DNA of 64,000 bases from Verrucomicrobiota bacterium (GCA_018970725.1 JAGWVU010000004.1:108901-172900); one strand, 5' to 3'; positions 1 through 8,715 are shown, counted from the first letter of the stretch. Notes: generated from the sequence alone by a model not told the origin. Made by a program: numbers and translations.

Positions 1-2141
1 AGAAGGGAAGGGTGGAGAAAGCTGCGTTGCCACCAAGTGTAAAGCCCGCGGCGATACTGCCCCGCGCCCTTGTCCGCGTCATAGGTGCGGGTGGGGAAGT
101 TCAGATTTTCCCAGTATCCGTCCGGTTGGTAAGGCTTGACGCTCGGCCCCCCGATTTCCGGCACCAGCAGGCCCGCGGTCGCCAGCGCCTGGTCCCGCAC
201 CAACTCGGCCTCGAGGCGGAACGGACTTTGGCGCGCCACTTCCCGGTTGTAGGGATCCAAGGCAAGCTGCTCCTTCGTGGGGATCGAGACCTGGCGATAG
301 GTCTCACTGGTCACGATGAGACGGACCATGTGCCGCAGATCCCATCCGCTGTCCATGAATTCACAGGCCAGCCAGTCGAGCAACGCCTGATTCGGCGGGG
401 TCTCTCCTTGCGCCCCCAGATCATCAAGCACCTTGCTCAGCCCGATGCCGAAGAACTGCTTCCACAACCGGTTCATGACCGTGCGGGCGGTCAGCGGATT
501 TTCCGCGGAAACGAGCCAGCGGGCCAGATCGAGCCGGTTGAGCTCCCGATCCTCCACAACCGGCCGGGGAAGATAGGCCGGAAGCCCCGGTTTCATCACC
601 TCGCCGCTCTCGTCCATCCAATTGCCGCGCGGCAGAATCCGCACGGTGCGTTTCTGCGCGGAACTCACGCTCACCAGACATTTTGGCAACGGGTTATAAA
701 AGGCATCCCGTTCCTGCTGCGCTTTGGACAACGCATCGCGTTCCGCCTGAAACAGCACGGTTCCCCGGGCGAGGAAATAATCACGGACCGCTTCCTGTTC
801 CGCCCGGGTCCGGGCCTTGGCCTCCTTCGCCAGGGAGGCCGCCGCCTTCTTCGCCCGCTGCACCTCCGCAGCCACCGCCGCCGCCCCGGGACGCAGTTCG
901 GGAAGGGTCACCCCGTAGAGCGCCACATCCGCTTCCCACTGCGTCTGCGCGGCCTCGAGCTGGAGGCGGATCGCTTCAAATCCGGCTTTCGCCTTGTTGA
1001 GTTCGGCGTCAAGTTTGGCCAGTTGCGCCAATTGCGCGGGTGCGGCCACCACCATGCCATCCTCCCTGCGCCCGACGATCGGCTCGGATATGTCCGCAAA
1101 AAAGGCCCCCAGAGCGTAAAAATCACGCTGGGTGAAGGGATCGAACTTGTGGTCATGGCACTGGGCACAACCCGTCGTCTGGCCAAGCCAAGCCGCCCCG
1201 ATCGCCCGGACCCGATCCGTCAGCATCCGCTGCTCGTAATCCCGGGCCTGGGCCCCGCCCTCCTCCGTAGAGAGGAGAAGCCGGTTGAATCCCGAACCGA
1301 CCCGCGACTCCTGACTGGCATCCGCGAGGAGATCGCCCGCCACCTGTTCGATCGTAAAACGGTCGAACCGCTTGTTGTCGTTGAAACTCCGGATCACCCA
1401 ATCCCGCCAGGGCCAGACATTGCGCGGCGTGTCGCTGTGGTAGCCGATGGTGTCGGCATAGCGGACGACATCGAGCCAGCCGAGCGCCATGCGCTCCCCG
1501 TGGTGCGGATTCCGCAGCACCCGGTCCACCAGCTTGCTCCAGGCCTCGGGATCGGGATCATTGACAAATGCGGTCACCTCCGACGGCTTGGGCGGAAGTC
1601 CGACCAGATCCGTGTGGAGCCGGCGGATCAAGGTGCGTCGATCCGCCTCTTCAGAGGGGTTCAGCCCCACCTCCTCGAGTCGTTTCCTCACGAGAAAATC
1701 GACGCCGTTCCGGCCCGCCGGCACCGCGGCCTTGACCGGTTTCCCGTAGGACCAATGCGGCTGATACTCCCCGCCCTGGGCGATCCAACGTTTCAAGATC
1801 TCCTTGTCCCGCTCCGTGAGTTTCTTGTGGGAGTCCGGGGGCGGCATCAGCTCGTCCGCATCGGTCGACAGAATGCGCTCGACCAACAGACTGGCCGCCG
1901 GATCTCCGGGCACGAAGGCCTCCCGGTCCAAGGCGTCCTCCCGGCGATCAAGACGGAGCTTGGCCTTGCGATGCGCCGGATCGTTGCCGTGGCAAGAGAA
2001 ACAGTTGTCCGAAAGGATGGGCCTGACATCACGATTGAAGCCGATTTTCGACGGAAGGGGAAGCTCCGCAGCCCCCGTCGGGAACGGAATTCCAAATGGG
2101 AGCAGAACGACGAGGGCTTGCCTGAAAAGGGTGTGCTTCAT
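1..2141 (-). CDS. PSD1 cytochrome c / DUF1549 / DUF1553 secreted protein, C-terminus cut by window edge
   Basis: Partial gene on the minus strand, 713 codons visible. It starts at an ATG at 2141 with a signal peptide (charged MKH, hydrophobic stretch, cleavage near residue 24). A c-type heme motif CFSCH follows at residues 47-51, within the typical RPILSDNCFSCHG context of planctomycete cytochrome C (PSD1) proteins. The DUF1549 region follows. The DUF1553 region carries VMNRLWKQFFGIGL, then PPNQALLDWLACEF and SETYRQ blocks, and the frame runs off the left edge in the ENLNFPTRTYD region. These proteins are exported and are expanded in Verrucomicrobia and Planctomycetes. Their biochemical role is not established; a carbohydrate-breakdown link has been proposed from context. 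A DUF1501 partner usually sits next to them and may lie left of the window. The plus-strand frame across the same bases is a codon-bias shadow. Confidence 0.88.
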   Translation of the reverse strand, partial: MKHTLFRQALVVLLPFGIPFPTGAAELPLPSKIGFNRDVRPILSDNCFSCHGNDPAHRKAKLRLDRREDALDREAFVPGDPAASLLVERILSTDADELMPPPDSHKKLTERDKEILKRWIAQGGEYQPHWSYGKPVKAAVPAGRNGVDFLVRKRLEEVGLNPSEEADRRTLIRRLHTDLVGLPPKPSEVTAFVNDPDPEAWSKLVDRVLRNPHHGERMALGWLDVVRYADTIGYHSDTPRNVWPWRDWVIRSFNDNKRFDRFTIEQVAGDLLADASQESRVGSGFNRLLLSTEEGGAQARDYEQRMLTDRVRAIGAAWLGQTTGCAQCHDHKFDPFTQRDFYALGAFFADISEPIVGRREDGMVVAAPAQLAQLAKLDAELNKAKAGFEAIRLQLEAAQTQWEADVALYGVTLPELRPGAAAVAAEVQRAKKAAASLAKEAKARTRAEQEAVRDYFLARGTVLFQAERDALSKAQQERDAFYNPLPKCLVSVSSAQKRTVRILPRGNWMDESGEVMKPGLPAYLPRPVVEDRELNRLDLARWLVSAENPLTARTVMNRLWKQFFGIGLSKVLDDLGAQGETPPNQALLDWLACEFMDSGWDLRHMVRLIVTSETYRQVSIPTKEQLALDPYNREVARQSPFRLEAELVRDQALATAGLLVPEIGGPSVKPYQPDGYWENLNFPTRTYDADKGAGQYRRGLYTWWQRSFLHPSL

Positions 2142-2329
2142 GAGGACAGGAAAAAGCGGTCCGGCCAGGGACATCCACGGGCGCGGCCCATTGAATCTTC
2201 GCGAAAAAGCGGTCCCGGCCCGCCCCACAGAAAAAAAACGAGCGGGATCGAAATCAAATCCCCGCACCGGTCGATTCCTCTCATGAAGGCCCGAAGGCCC
2301 CAAAACAAATCCAATCCTCAACCGATCCC

Positions 2330-2596
2330 ATGAAATCCATCCTCTCGATCCTCTGCATCATCGCCTGCCTCGGTCTCACCGGCGGCAACGCCCAAGCCGG
2401 CGGCAAGCGCTACTCCTATTCCAACAATCATTGCGTTTACAAAACGCACACCTGCGAGGTGAACCGCTGCCGACACAAAAAAATGGGCTACGACGCTTGC
2501 GGCCATTGCTACACCTACTGGATCACCGTGGTGACCTACCGCGATTACTACAGCAACGGCACCACCCGGAGTTATCAAGTCACCTACAACGGCTGA
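2330..2596 (+). CDS. small secreted cysteine-rich protein, unknown function
   Basis: An 88-residue protein that starts with a clear signal peptide (MKS, then a hydrophobic run to about residue 22, AQA cleavage site). The mature part of about 65 residues has five cysteines (HCVY, HTCEV, RCRH, DACG, HCY) and many Tyr, Thr and Lys/Arg residues. An odd cysteine count suggests either a disulfide-linked dimer or a free thiol; metal binding through Cys and His is also possible. I do not recognise the family. It stands alone, divergent from the cytochrome gene to its left and about 290 bases before the sigma factor. The signal peptide and codon use typical of the region support it as a real gene. Confidence 0.6.
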   Translation: MKSILSILCIIACLGLTGGNAQAGGKRYSYSNNHCVYKTHTCEVNRCRHKKMGYDACGHCYTYWITVVTYRDYYSNGTTRSYQVTYNG

Positions 2597-2707
2597 TCCG
2601 GTGGCGCGGCCGGAACCGATCCGAACCCCGGACGAATCCACCTCCCGATTCCTTTCCATGCGTTCCCTGGTTCTTCCCCCGCCCTTCCGTCCTCCCGGTG
2701 GCAATAC

Positions 2708-2736
2708 TTGCTCTTTTCCCGGTCTCATGCTAGGAA
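2708..2736 (+). promoter_or_regulatory. candidate sigma70-type promoter for the sigma-factor operon
   Basis: TTGCTC at 2708-2713 and TAGGAA at 2731-2736 are separated by exactly 17 bases. The downstream sigma-factor ATG is at 2886, giving a leader of about 140 bases. The end of the spacer plus the -10 (TCTCATGCTAGGA, 2723-2735) matches 12 of 13 bases of the element upstream of lptD. The rest of 2597-2885 holds nothing else I can support, although the sigma-factor frame stays open through it. Confidence 0.4.
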
Positions 2737-2885
2737 ACGCGCGACCCGGATCCTCGCGGCCCATCGGTGTCTCGTGCCCGCACAGCCTGATTCCCCGCGT
2801 TCTGGTCAGGGTCAGAACTCCGGAAACCCTCTTCGCGGTCCACAGCTTGGCGGATCGCCAGGGGTTGTCCGGCAGGACCGCTTTC

Positions 2886-3506
2886 ATGGGCACGGAACAG
2901 AGCAACACGGACAGGGAGGACGGGGGCGGGGCCCTGCCGGACATCCCCCTTGCCCTGCTCCGGGCCAACGACGCCACCGCCTGGCAGAGCGCCCAACGCA
3001 TTCTCTGGGAACGCATGTGGCGCGCCGTCCACCGCAAAATGCCGTTGGCCACCGAGTCCCAACTCAGCGATCTCGTTTCCGAAATCCTCTGCGACCCGGT
3101 CGTCGCCCAACTCTTTGAGCCCGAATCCGACGCCTTCCGCGCCCTCAGGACGTTTTCCGACCTCGTGAATCTCGCCTGTCACATCGCCGGGCTCCGGGCC
3201 ATCGACAAAATCCGGCAATCGGTCCGCCGGGGCCCCCACATCCCCTTGGAAGATGAAGCCCTTCCCCCGGTTTCACCCGGGGGCGACGAGAGCGACGCGA
3301 TTCAGTCCGCCCTGCTCCAGATTGAGGATCGCTACCGGGAGCCCCTTCTGCTCCATTACTTCGAAGGGCTCGGCACCCAGGCGATCGCCGACCGGCTGAC
3401 CCTCCCCAAAGGAACCGTTTGCACCCTCCTGAGCCGGGGTCGGGAAGCGATCCGCAAGGTTCTTGAGCAGGACGGCTTCCCCCTTTCCACCGCCCCTTCG
3501 CCATGA
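2886..3506 (+). CDS. RNA polymerase sigma factor, ECF-like
   Basis: A 206-residue protein from the ATG at 2886. The frame is open back to 2601, but the added N-terminus (Pro/Arg-rich, no motif) looks non-coding and would include the candidate promoter. The C-terminal third is a convincing sigma region 4: IEDRYREPLLLHYFEGL, then a helix-turn-helix (TQAIADRLTLPKGTVCTLL) followed by SRGREAIRKVL. Region 2 is weak but present around residues 60-110 (VSEILCDPVV, FSDLVNLACHIAGLRAIDKIRQ). It should direct RNA polymerase to a small set of promoters. The stop overlaps the start of the next gene as ATGA (3503-3506), so the two are probably translationally coupled. This is the usual arrangement of a sigma factor with its regulator. 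Confidence 0.8.
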   Translation: MGTEQSNTDREDGGGALPDIPLALLRANDATAWQSAQRILWERMWRAVHRKMPLATESQLSDLVSEILCDPVVAQLFEPESDAFRALRTFSDLVNLACHIAGLRAIDKIRQSVRRGPHIPLEDEALPPVSPGGDESDAIQSALLQIEDRYREPLLLHYFEGLGTQAIADRLTLPKGTVCTLLSRGREAIRKVLEQDGFPLSTAPSP

Positions 3507-4363
3507 ATCCCAACCCCGGCCCGCGACAGACGCTCGAAAACCTTTTCGGCCCGTTGGAACCCAACGAGGCGGACGAGGTGCTCGCGGATTTGCACCAACG
3601 GAATGCCTCGCTCTCCGGGGAGGAGCCCACCCACCTGCTGTTGACCCGGGCGGCCGCCCACGCCCCCAGGCCCCTCCACGCTCCGCCCCCCCCGATGCCG
3701 GACCACACCCTGCTCCGCCTCGAAGGCATCCGCCACCTCGGCGCTCAGTCCGTGGCTCCGGACCGCCTAGCCCCCGAGCCCCCGCCCCAGCGGCGTGATT
3801 CGGGCTGGTCCGCCTTTCTCACCCTGGCCCTTGGCGCCCTCGCCGGCGTCGTGGTCGTCGCGATGTTCTCCCACCGGAACCATCCCGCCACAGGCCCCTC
3901 TTCCGGTCCCGCCATCGCTGCCCGGGTTCTGACTCCCGGCGGGGAAACCGGTTTCACGCGCCCCACTCTGACTTGGGAGCTGAAGGACCCGGTTCCCGTC
4001 CGTGCCGAAATCGTCGAGACCGGGACCGGAAACGTCGTGGCCTCCGCCGGCCCGGCCTTCTCCCCGCTCACCTTCGAGCGGTTGTCCCCCACGGACCTCG
4101 TTCCCGGCAGGGCGTATGAAGTCCGGCTCATTTCCCCGGACCGCGTTCCGGTCCATTCGAAGGGGTTCAAGGTCGCTACCGACGCCCGGGGGGGCCCGGT
4201 CCGGGAACGCTCCCTGGACGGCGTCATCCGCCAATGTGAGGACTTCATCACCCGGAACCGGCCCGGGGACGCGTGGATGCTCTGGGCGGAACTGACCGAG
4301 ACCGAAAAGAGCGATCCCAGGATGCAGGCCCTGAAGCGGCGCATCCTGGAACTAGCGGGTTGA
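3503..4363 (+). CDS. single-pass membrane protein coupled to the sigma factor, possible anti-sigma factor
   Basis: A 286-residue protein starting inside the stop codon of the sigma gene. Order: about 105 cytoplasmic residues rich in Pro, Leu and Ala; one transmembrane helix at about 104-124 (AFLTLALGALAGVVVVAMF); then an exported domain of about 160 residues with fibronectin-like beta character (FTRPTLTWELKDP, GRAYEVRLISPDR). It ends in a helical tail (DGVIRQCEDFITRNRPGDAWMLWAEL) that resembles a short tetratricopeptide-like segment. No zinc-binding anti-sigma motif (HxxxCxxC) is visible. Membrane topology and coupling suggest it holds or senses for the sigma factor. That is inference from context; the sequence alone does not identify a family. 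Confidence 0.7.
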   Translation: MNPNPGPRQTLENLFGPLEPNEADEVLADLHQRNASLSGEEPTHLLLTRAAAHAPRPLHAPPPPMPDHTLLRLEGIRHLGAQSVAPDRLAPEPPPQRRDSGWSAFLTLALGALAGVVVVAMFSHRNHPATGPSSGPAIAARVLTPGGETGFTRPTLTWELKDPVPVRAEIVETGTGNVVASAGPAFSPLTFERLSPTDLVPGRAYEVRLISPDRVPVHSKGFKVATDARGGPVRERSLDGVIRQCEDFITRNRPGDAWMLWAELTETEKSDPRMQALKRRILELAG

Positions 4364-4415
4364 AGCAAGGATTCCCGCTTGACCGTTCCCGCTCCCCCGC
4401 GAGAGTGAGCGTCCC

Positions 4416-5729
4416 ATGAGCGGCGAATTTTTTCCAGGCATCCCCACCATAGCTTACGAGGGCCCCAAGTCCCGCAATCCGCTGGCCTTCAAGCACTACA
4501 ATGCCAGCGAAGTCGTTGGTGACAAGACCATGAAGGAGCATCTCCGCTTCGCTTGCGCCTACTGGCACACGATGCGGAACGGATTGGCGGACCCGTTCGG
4601 CGGACCCACGGCGGAGCGCCCTTGGGATGATGGCAGTGATTCGGTGGACAATGCGCGGAAGCGGGTCTGGGCCATGTTCGAGTTCATGCAGAAGGTCGGG
4701 ATCGACTTTTACTGCTTCCATGACCGGGACGTCGCCCCGGAATTGAACGACCTCACCGCGTCGAACCAAGCGCTGGACGCGGTGGCGGATGAATTGCTCA
4801 AGGCGCAAAACCAGACCGGCATCAAACTGCTGTGGGGCACCGCCTGCCTCTTTTCCCACAAGCGCTACAATCAGGGAGCCGGGACCTCGCCCGACGCCGA
4901 CGTCTTTGCCTATGCCGCCGCCCAAGTGAAAAAAGCCCTTGAGGTGACCCACCGCCTCGGAGGGGAAGGTTATGTTTTCTGGGGAGGACGCGAGGGTTAC
5001 GCGACCCTTTGGAACACCGACATGAAACGCGAACTGGGTCATCTGGCCCGCCTCCTTCACATGGCCGTGGCCCACAAGCGGAAAATCGGTTTCCAAGGCG
5101 CGTTCTACATCGAGCCGAAACCGCGGGAACCCTCCACCCACCAATATGATTCCGATGCCGCCGCCTGCCTCAATTTCCTCCGGGAGCACGGGCTGATGGG
5201 AGAACTCTCCCTCAACATCGAAACCAACCATGCCACCCTGGCCGGACACACCATGATGCACGAACTCCGCGTGGCCCGGGAGGCGGGAGCCCTCGGATCC
5301 ATCGATGCCAACACCGGAGACGAATTGATCGGGTGGGATACGGACCAGTTCCCCACCAACATCTACCTCACCACCCAAATCATGATCGAGGTGTTGCGCA
5401 TGGGAGGTTTTGCCACCGGCGGTCTCAACTTTGACGCCAAATGCCGCCGCGAGAGCTTCGAACCCGTCGACCTCTTCCACGCCCACATCGGGGGCATGGA
5501 TGCCTTTGCGCGCGGTTTGAAAACGGCTCATGCCATCATCGGGGACGGGCGGATCGATGCTTTCGTGAAGGAGCGCTATCAGTCGTTCGACGCCGGGATC
5601 GGGGCCAGAATCGAGGCTGGAAACGCGACCTTGGAAGATTGCGAGGCCCACATTCTCGCCACTGGCGAACCCTCCACCCGCAGCGGCCGTCAGGAAATGC
5701 TCGAGAACATCATCAACGAGTTCATCTAA
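4416..5729 (+). CDS. xylA: xylose isomerase
   Basis: A 437-residue cytoplasmic enzyme interconverting D-xylose and D-xylulose (also glucose and fructose). It has the full-length class II form, close to the 440 residues of the E. coli enzyme. Diagnostic stretches are visible in order: [12 protein letters not shown] (catalytic His region), [30 protein letters not shown] (metal-binding Glu), [35 protein letters not shown] and [11 protein letters not shown] with [11 protein letters not shown]. No xylulokinase, transporter or XylR lies beside it. It therefore sits as a lone gene between the sigma-factor pair and a membrane protease 7 bases downstream, and regulation cannot be read from the sequence. 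Confidence 0.97.
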   Translation: MSGEFFPGIPTIAYEGPKSRNPLAFKHYNASEVVGDKTMKEHLRFACAYWHTMRNGLADPFGGPTAERPWDDGSDSVDNARKRVWAMFEFMQKVGIDFYCFHDRDVAPELNDLTASNQALDAVADELLKAQNQTGIKLLWGTACLFSHKRYNQGAGTSPDADVFAYAAAQVKKALEVTHRLGGEGYVFWGGREGYATLWNTDMKRELGHLARLLHMAVAHKRKIGFQGAFYIEPKPREPSTHQYDSDAAACLNFLREHGLMGELSLNIETNHATLAGHTMMHELRVAREAGALGSIDANTGDELIGWDTDQFPTNIYLTTQIMIEVLRMGGFATGGLNFDAKCRRESFEPVDLFHAHIGGMDAFARGLKTAHAIIGDGRIDAFVKERYQSFDAGIGARIEAGNATLEDCEAHILATGEPSTRSGRQEMLENIINEFI

Positions 5730-5736
5730 GGTCCGC

Positions 5737-6387
5737 ATGTTACGCTTCGGGCTGTTCGGGATCACGGTGACCGTGGAGCCATTCTTCTGGCTCACGGCCC
5801 TCCTCCTGAATAGTCAGGCGTTCAGCGCCGGACCGGAGATGATCCCGGACCTGGCCGCCTGGGTCTTCGTGGTCCTCGTGTCCGTCCTCTGGCACGAACT
5901 CGGCCACGCCCTGGCCTTCCAGCGCTTCGGGTATCGCCCCGAAATCGTCTTGCAGGCCTTTGGCGGGGCCACCTCCGCCCCCGGTTCCTCCAAAATGTCC
6001 CGCTGGACGGACATCACCGTCACCCTCGCCGGTCCCATCTTTGGCCTCGGTCTCTGGGCCGTTCTCACGGTTCTCCAAGGGCGCGGCATCATCCCCCCGA
6101 TGAACCAACTCCCCCGGGGCGGACAACTCATCATGGGGTATCTCCTGATGGCCAATCTCTTGTGGTCCATCCTCAATCTGATTCCCATCTACCCGCTCGA
6201 TGGCGGAAGAATCCTCCTCGCCCTCTTCGGACCACGTCACCTGCGGGCGGCCCTGATCACCACCATCGGCGTCGGCATCCTCTTCTGCGCCCTCGTCGCT
6301 GCGGTCTACTTCGATCCCCTCATCCTGCTCATCATCGTGCTCATGACCTATCAAAACTACCAACGGCTCAAGGCGACCGGATTTTGA
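5737..6387 (+). CDS. site-2 protease-type M50 membrane metallopeptidase
   Basis: A 216-residue polytopic membrane protein of the compact site-2 protease family. The zinc-binding HELGH motif is at residues 53-57 inside a transmembrane helix (SVLWHELGHALAFQRFG). The second ligand motif, NLIPIYPLDGGRIL, is at about 147-160 with the conserved Asp at 155. An internal TVTLAGPIFGLGLW segment matches the family. About five to six hydrophobic segments are seen. No CBS or PDZ domain is present, so it is the minimal form. Members cut transmembrane substrates such as anti-sigma factors. The sigma/membrane-partner pair lies 1.4 kb upstream, but xylA intervenes, so any functional link is speculative. Confidence 0.9.
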   Translation: MLRFGLFGITVTVEPFFWLTALLLNSQAFSAGPEMIPDLAAWVFVVLVSVLWHELGHALAFQRFGYRPEIVLQAFGGATSAPGSSKMSRWTDITVTLAGPIFGLGLWAVLTVLQGRGIIPPMNQLPRGGQLIMGYLLMANLLWSILNLIPIYPLDGGRILLALFGPRHLRAALITTIGVGILFCALVAAVYFDPLILLIIVLMTYQNYQRLKATGF

Positions 6388-6469
6388 GTCCCGGTCCGGC
6401 GATCCGTCCATTGCGACATCGCTCCCGTTTTGTAGTGGTGCAATGTCCTCACGTAGGCAATAATGCAGG

Positions 6470-6742
6470 ATGAGCGATAACGGGAATCATCGATCCGTCG
6501 GCAAATCCATCGTCACAGGGATCTTGGGCCTCCTCTCCTTGGCCTACCTCGTGAACCCCACGTTTGGTGTTTTTGAATTCATTCCGGACAACATTCCGGG
6601 AGTGGGAAACCTCGACGAAGCCGGCGCGGCGGCAATTCTGATCGCTAGCCTGGCCTACTTCGGGCTCGACATCACCAAGTTGTTCGGCGGAGGGAAGAAG
6701 GGGGCGGAAAAGCCGGTCTCCGGGAAGGTGGTCGAGGACTGA
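6470..6742 (+). CDS. DUF1232 (YkvA-like) small membrane protein
   Basis: A 90-residue protein with the DUF1232 signature YLVNPTFGVFEFIPDNIPGVGNLDEAGAAAILIASL at about residues 26-61. This corresponds to the usual 'sPiDliPd.iPvlG.lDD' block. Two short hydrophobic segments flank it, and the tail is Lys/Gly-rich. The function of this family is unknown; members are small membrane-associated proteins. It is convergent with the beta-barrel gene. The two stop codons lie 18 bases apart inside a short inverted repeat. Confidence 0.75.
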   Translation: MSDNGNHRSVGKSIVTGILGLLSLAYLVNPTFGVFEFIPDNIPGVGNLDEAGAAAILIASLAYFGLDITKLFGGGKKGAEKPVSGKVVED

Positions 6743-6760
6743 GGTCCCCGCCACACGGCC

Positions 6761-7255
6761 TCAGAACGGAATGCGGACGCCAAGACGGGCGACCGTGAAA
6801 TTCTCCTGTCCGACGACCCAGTTGTAAATCCCGTCTGCGAAAATGCCGGGTCCTCCGGGTTGGAAACGGACGTCAAGCCCCCCCCCGAGGCGATAGAGGG
6901 CTGCGGAATCACCATTGGTCCGGGCGCCGCCGCCGATCACCAGGTAAGGGGCGATGCTGGCCTCTGAGATGGGGTAGCGCAGCACCACGTCCGCGCTGAC
7001 GGTGTGGATCTCATCCTCAAAAGCGAACACGCCGTAACTGGCGTCGATCCCGACTTCGGGCGTGAAAAAGTAAGCGAGGCTGACGCCGCCACCGAACTCG
7101 CCGGATCCCGAACCATCCGGGATGGCGCCGCCACCGAAAACGCCCAGCTCGAACCCGGTGCCGAAATGGCTCGGGTCCTCGGGAACGGGGTCCTTGGCCC
7201 AGCCCGAGCCCGGAAACCCGAAGGCCAGAAGAAACATGACGATGGCGCGACGCAT
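6761..7255 (-). CDS. outer-membrane beta-barrel protein (OmpA/OmpW-like small porin fold)
   Basis: A 164-residue protein with a signal peptide (MRRAIVMFLLAFGFPGSGWA, cleavage near residue 20) and a mature part of alternating hydrophobic and polar strands. Examples are FELGVFGGGAIP, GGGVSLAYFFTPEVGIDASYGVF, VSADVVLRYPI, APYLVIGGGAR and VARLGVRIPF. It ends in phenylalanine, the standard C-terminal signal for BAM-dependent outer-membrane insertion. Its length fits an eight-stranded barrel. The function is unknown and could be structural, adhesin-like or a small porin. Divergent from the initiator tRNA. Confidence 0.8.
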   Translation of the reverse strand: MRRAIVMFLLAFGFPGSGWAKDPVPEDPSHFGTGFELGVFGGGAIPDGSGSGEFGGGVSLAYFFTPEVGIDASYGVFAFEDEIHTVSADVVLRYPISEASIAPYLVIGGGARTNGDSAALYRLGGGLDVRFQPGGPGIFADGIYNWVVGQENFTVARLGVRIPF

Positions 7256-7358
7256 CTATGGTAGCATCCCGAGCAACCACCCCTCCGTCAAGAGAAATCG
7301 GGTCAACAGGTCCCTTGGGATGCCTCTGGCCACGCCCCCAGCAAAAACCTTTTTCTAT

Positions 7359-7387
7359 TTGCGTTCCCCGGTCTTCGCCATCATGTT
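7359..7387 (+). promoter_or_regulatory. candidate promoter of the initiator tRNA gene
   Basis: TTGCGT (7359-7364), a 17-base spacer, then CATGTT (7382-7387). The tRNA starts 15 bases after the -10, consistent with a short 5' leader. The rest of the 146-base gap between the beta-barrel gene and the tRNA shows no other feature. Confidence 0.4.
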
Positions 7388-7401
7388 TCCTCCCTGAATC
7401 C

Positions 7402-7475
<74 letters not shown>

Positions 7476-7482
7476 TTGCTTC

Positions 7483-7516
7483 AAGGCTCCGATCCACATG
7501 GATCGGAGCCTTTTTC
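7483..7516 (+). terminator. Rho-independent terminator of the tRNA-fMet gene
   Basis: A perfect inverted repeat, AAGGCTCCGATCCA (7483-7496) and TGGATCGGAGCCTT (7499-7512), is followed by a T tract (TTTTTC). This is the clearest intrinsic terminator in the window. It ends the tRNA transcript before pheA. Confidence 0.93.
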
Positions 7517-7586
7517 TTTGCCGGACCGGGGTTTGCCCGCTCTCCACAGTTGCCAAACCTCCCGGCCTTGCCGAGGATAGCCGCGC

Positions 7587-8663
7587 ATGTCCCGAACGCT
7601 GGAAGAGATTCGTGTCGCGATCGACGCCCTCGATACCCAACTCCTCAATCTGCTGAATCAGCGGGCTGATTTGGTGCACGAAGTCGGTGAGATCAAACGC
7701 CGCGAGGGGCTCGAAATCTATGCGCCGGAGCGGGAGGAGAAACTTCTGCTCCGGTTGATCGATTTGAATCAAGGGCGGCTCGCGCCCCAATCCATCCGGG
7801 CGATCTACCGCGAGATCATGTCGGCGGCCCTTGCTCTCGAGGAAGACCTTAAAATCGCGTTCCTCGGCCCCGAAGGAACCTGGACCCATCAGGCGGCGGT
7901 CACCAAGTTCGGCCGCAGCCTGCGCTACGTCGCCCAGAAAAGTCTGGCGGACGTCTTCAGCGAGGTGGAGCATCGCAATGCCGATTACGGGGTGGTCCCG
8001 GTGGAAAATTCCATCGAGGGAGCCGTGCACCACACGCTCGATCTCTTCGCGAATTCCCCGCTCAAAATCTGCGCCCAGATCCAGATCGGCATCGAAAACA
8101 ATCTATTGGCAAACGCTCCGGTGACCCGTTTGCATCGCCTCTACTCCAACCCCGAGGTCTTCGGCCAATGCCGGCGTTGGATCACCGCCCACTTTTCCCA
8201 CGCCGAATTGATCGAGGTCGCCTCCACCGCCGAGGCCGCCGCGATGGCGAAAAATGATCCCGAGGCCGGAGCCATCGGGGGAGCCCTTCTCGCTGAACTG
8301 CACGGAATCGCCATCCAGGAACGGGCGATCCAGGACGATGTCACCAACACGACGCGTTTCCTCGTCATCGGTCACCGGACTTGTCCCCCGACCGGGCACG
8401 ACCGCACGTCGATCGTGTTCGCGATCGCAGACGAGCCGGGCGCGCTGCATGACGCCCTGCAACCCTTCAACCGATTCAAGATCAATTTGGCCAAAATCGA
8501 GAGTCGCCCCAACCGGCGAGAAAGGTCGGGCCACCTCTTCCACGTGGATGTAGCAGGCCATTTCACCGATCCCGAGTTGCAGACCGCCCTGGAAGACCTG
8601 CGGGAACATTGCAGTTCCGTGAAGATTCTGGGGAGCTACCCCGACAACTCGACCGATCGTTGA
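7587..8663 (+). CDS. pheA: bifunctional chorismate mutase / prephenate dehydratase (P-protein)
   Basis: A 358-residue cytoplasmic enzyme converting chorismate to prephenate and then to phenylpyruvate for phenylalanine synthesis. An AroQ chorismate mutase domain occupies about residues 1-85 (TLEEIRVAIDALDTQLLNLLNQRADLVHEVGEIKR). The prephenate dehydratase domain spans about 90-270 (KIAFLGPEGTWTHQAA, PVENSIEGAV, NTTRFLVIG with the catalytic Thr). A C-terminal ACT domain from about 275 carries the phenylalanine-binding ESRP at about 305, so feedback inhibition by Phe is expected. No tRNA-Phe-type leader peptide or attenuator is seen in the 70 bases between the terminator and the start. Confidence 0.96.
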   Translation: MSRTLEEIRVAIDALDTQLLNLLNQRADLVHEVGEIKRREGLEIYAPEREEKLLLRLIDLNQGRLAPQSIRAIYREIMSAALALEEDLKIAFLGPEGTWTHQAAVTKFGRSLRYVAQKSLADVFSEVEHRNADYGVVPVENSIEGAVHHTLDLFANSPLKICAQIQIGIENNLLANAPVTRLHRLYSNPEVFGQCRRWITAHFSHAELIEVASTAEAAAMAKNDPEAGAIGGALLAELHGIAIQERAIQDDVTNTTRFLVIGHRTCPPTGHDRTSIVFAIADEPGALHDALQPFNRFKINLAKIESRPNRRERSGHLFHVDVAGHFTDPELQTALEDLREHCSSVKILGSYPDNSTDR

Positions 8664-8715
8664 GCGGCCCGGTTTCAACGGCAACTCCTTCAACTCCAAC
8701 CGCTCCCTCAAATCC

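Noticed and set aside
12..2333. 773-codon open frame on the plus strand
   Set aside because: It is the antisense of the DUF1549/DUF1553 gene; its product is Arg/Pro/His-rich with no domain, while the minus strand shows a signal peptide, CxxCH and DUF1553 motifs.
2601..2885. N-terminal extension of the sigma factor
   Set aside because: Pro/Arg-rich translation without similarity, and it covers the candidate promoter.
5737..6387. Functional link between xylose isomerase and the adjacent site-2 protease
   Set aside because: Only 7 bases separate them, but nothing in either sequence suggests a shared role, and no other sugar genes are present.
6739..6764. CTGAGG...CCTCAG inverted repeat between convergent genes as a bidirectional terminator
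   Set aside because: The stem is only six base pairs with a long loop and no T tract; it mostly reflects the two stop codons.
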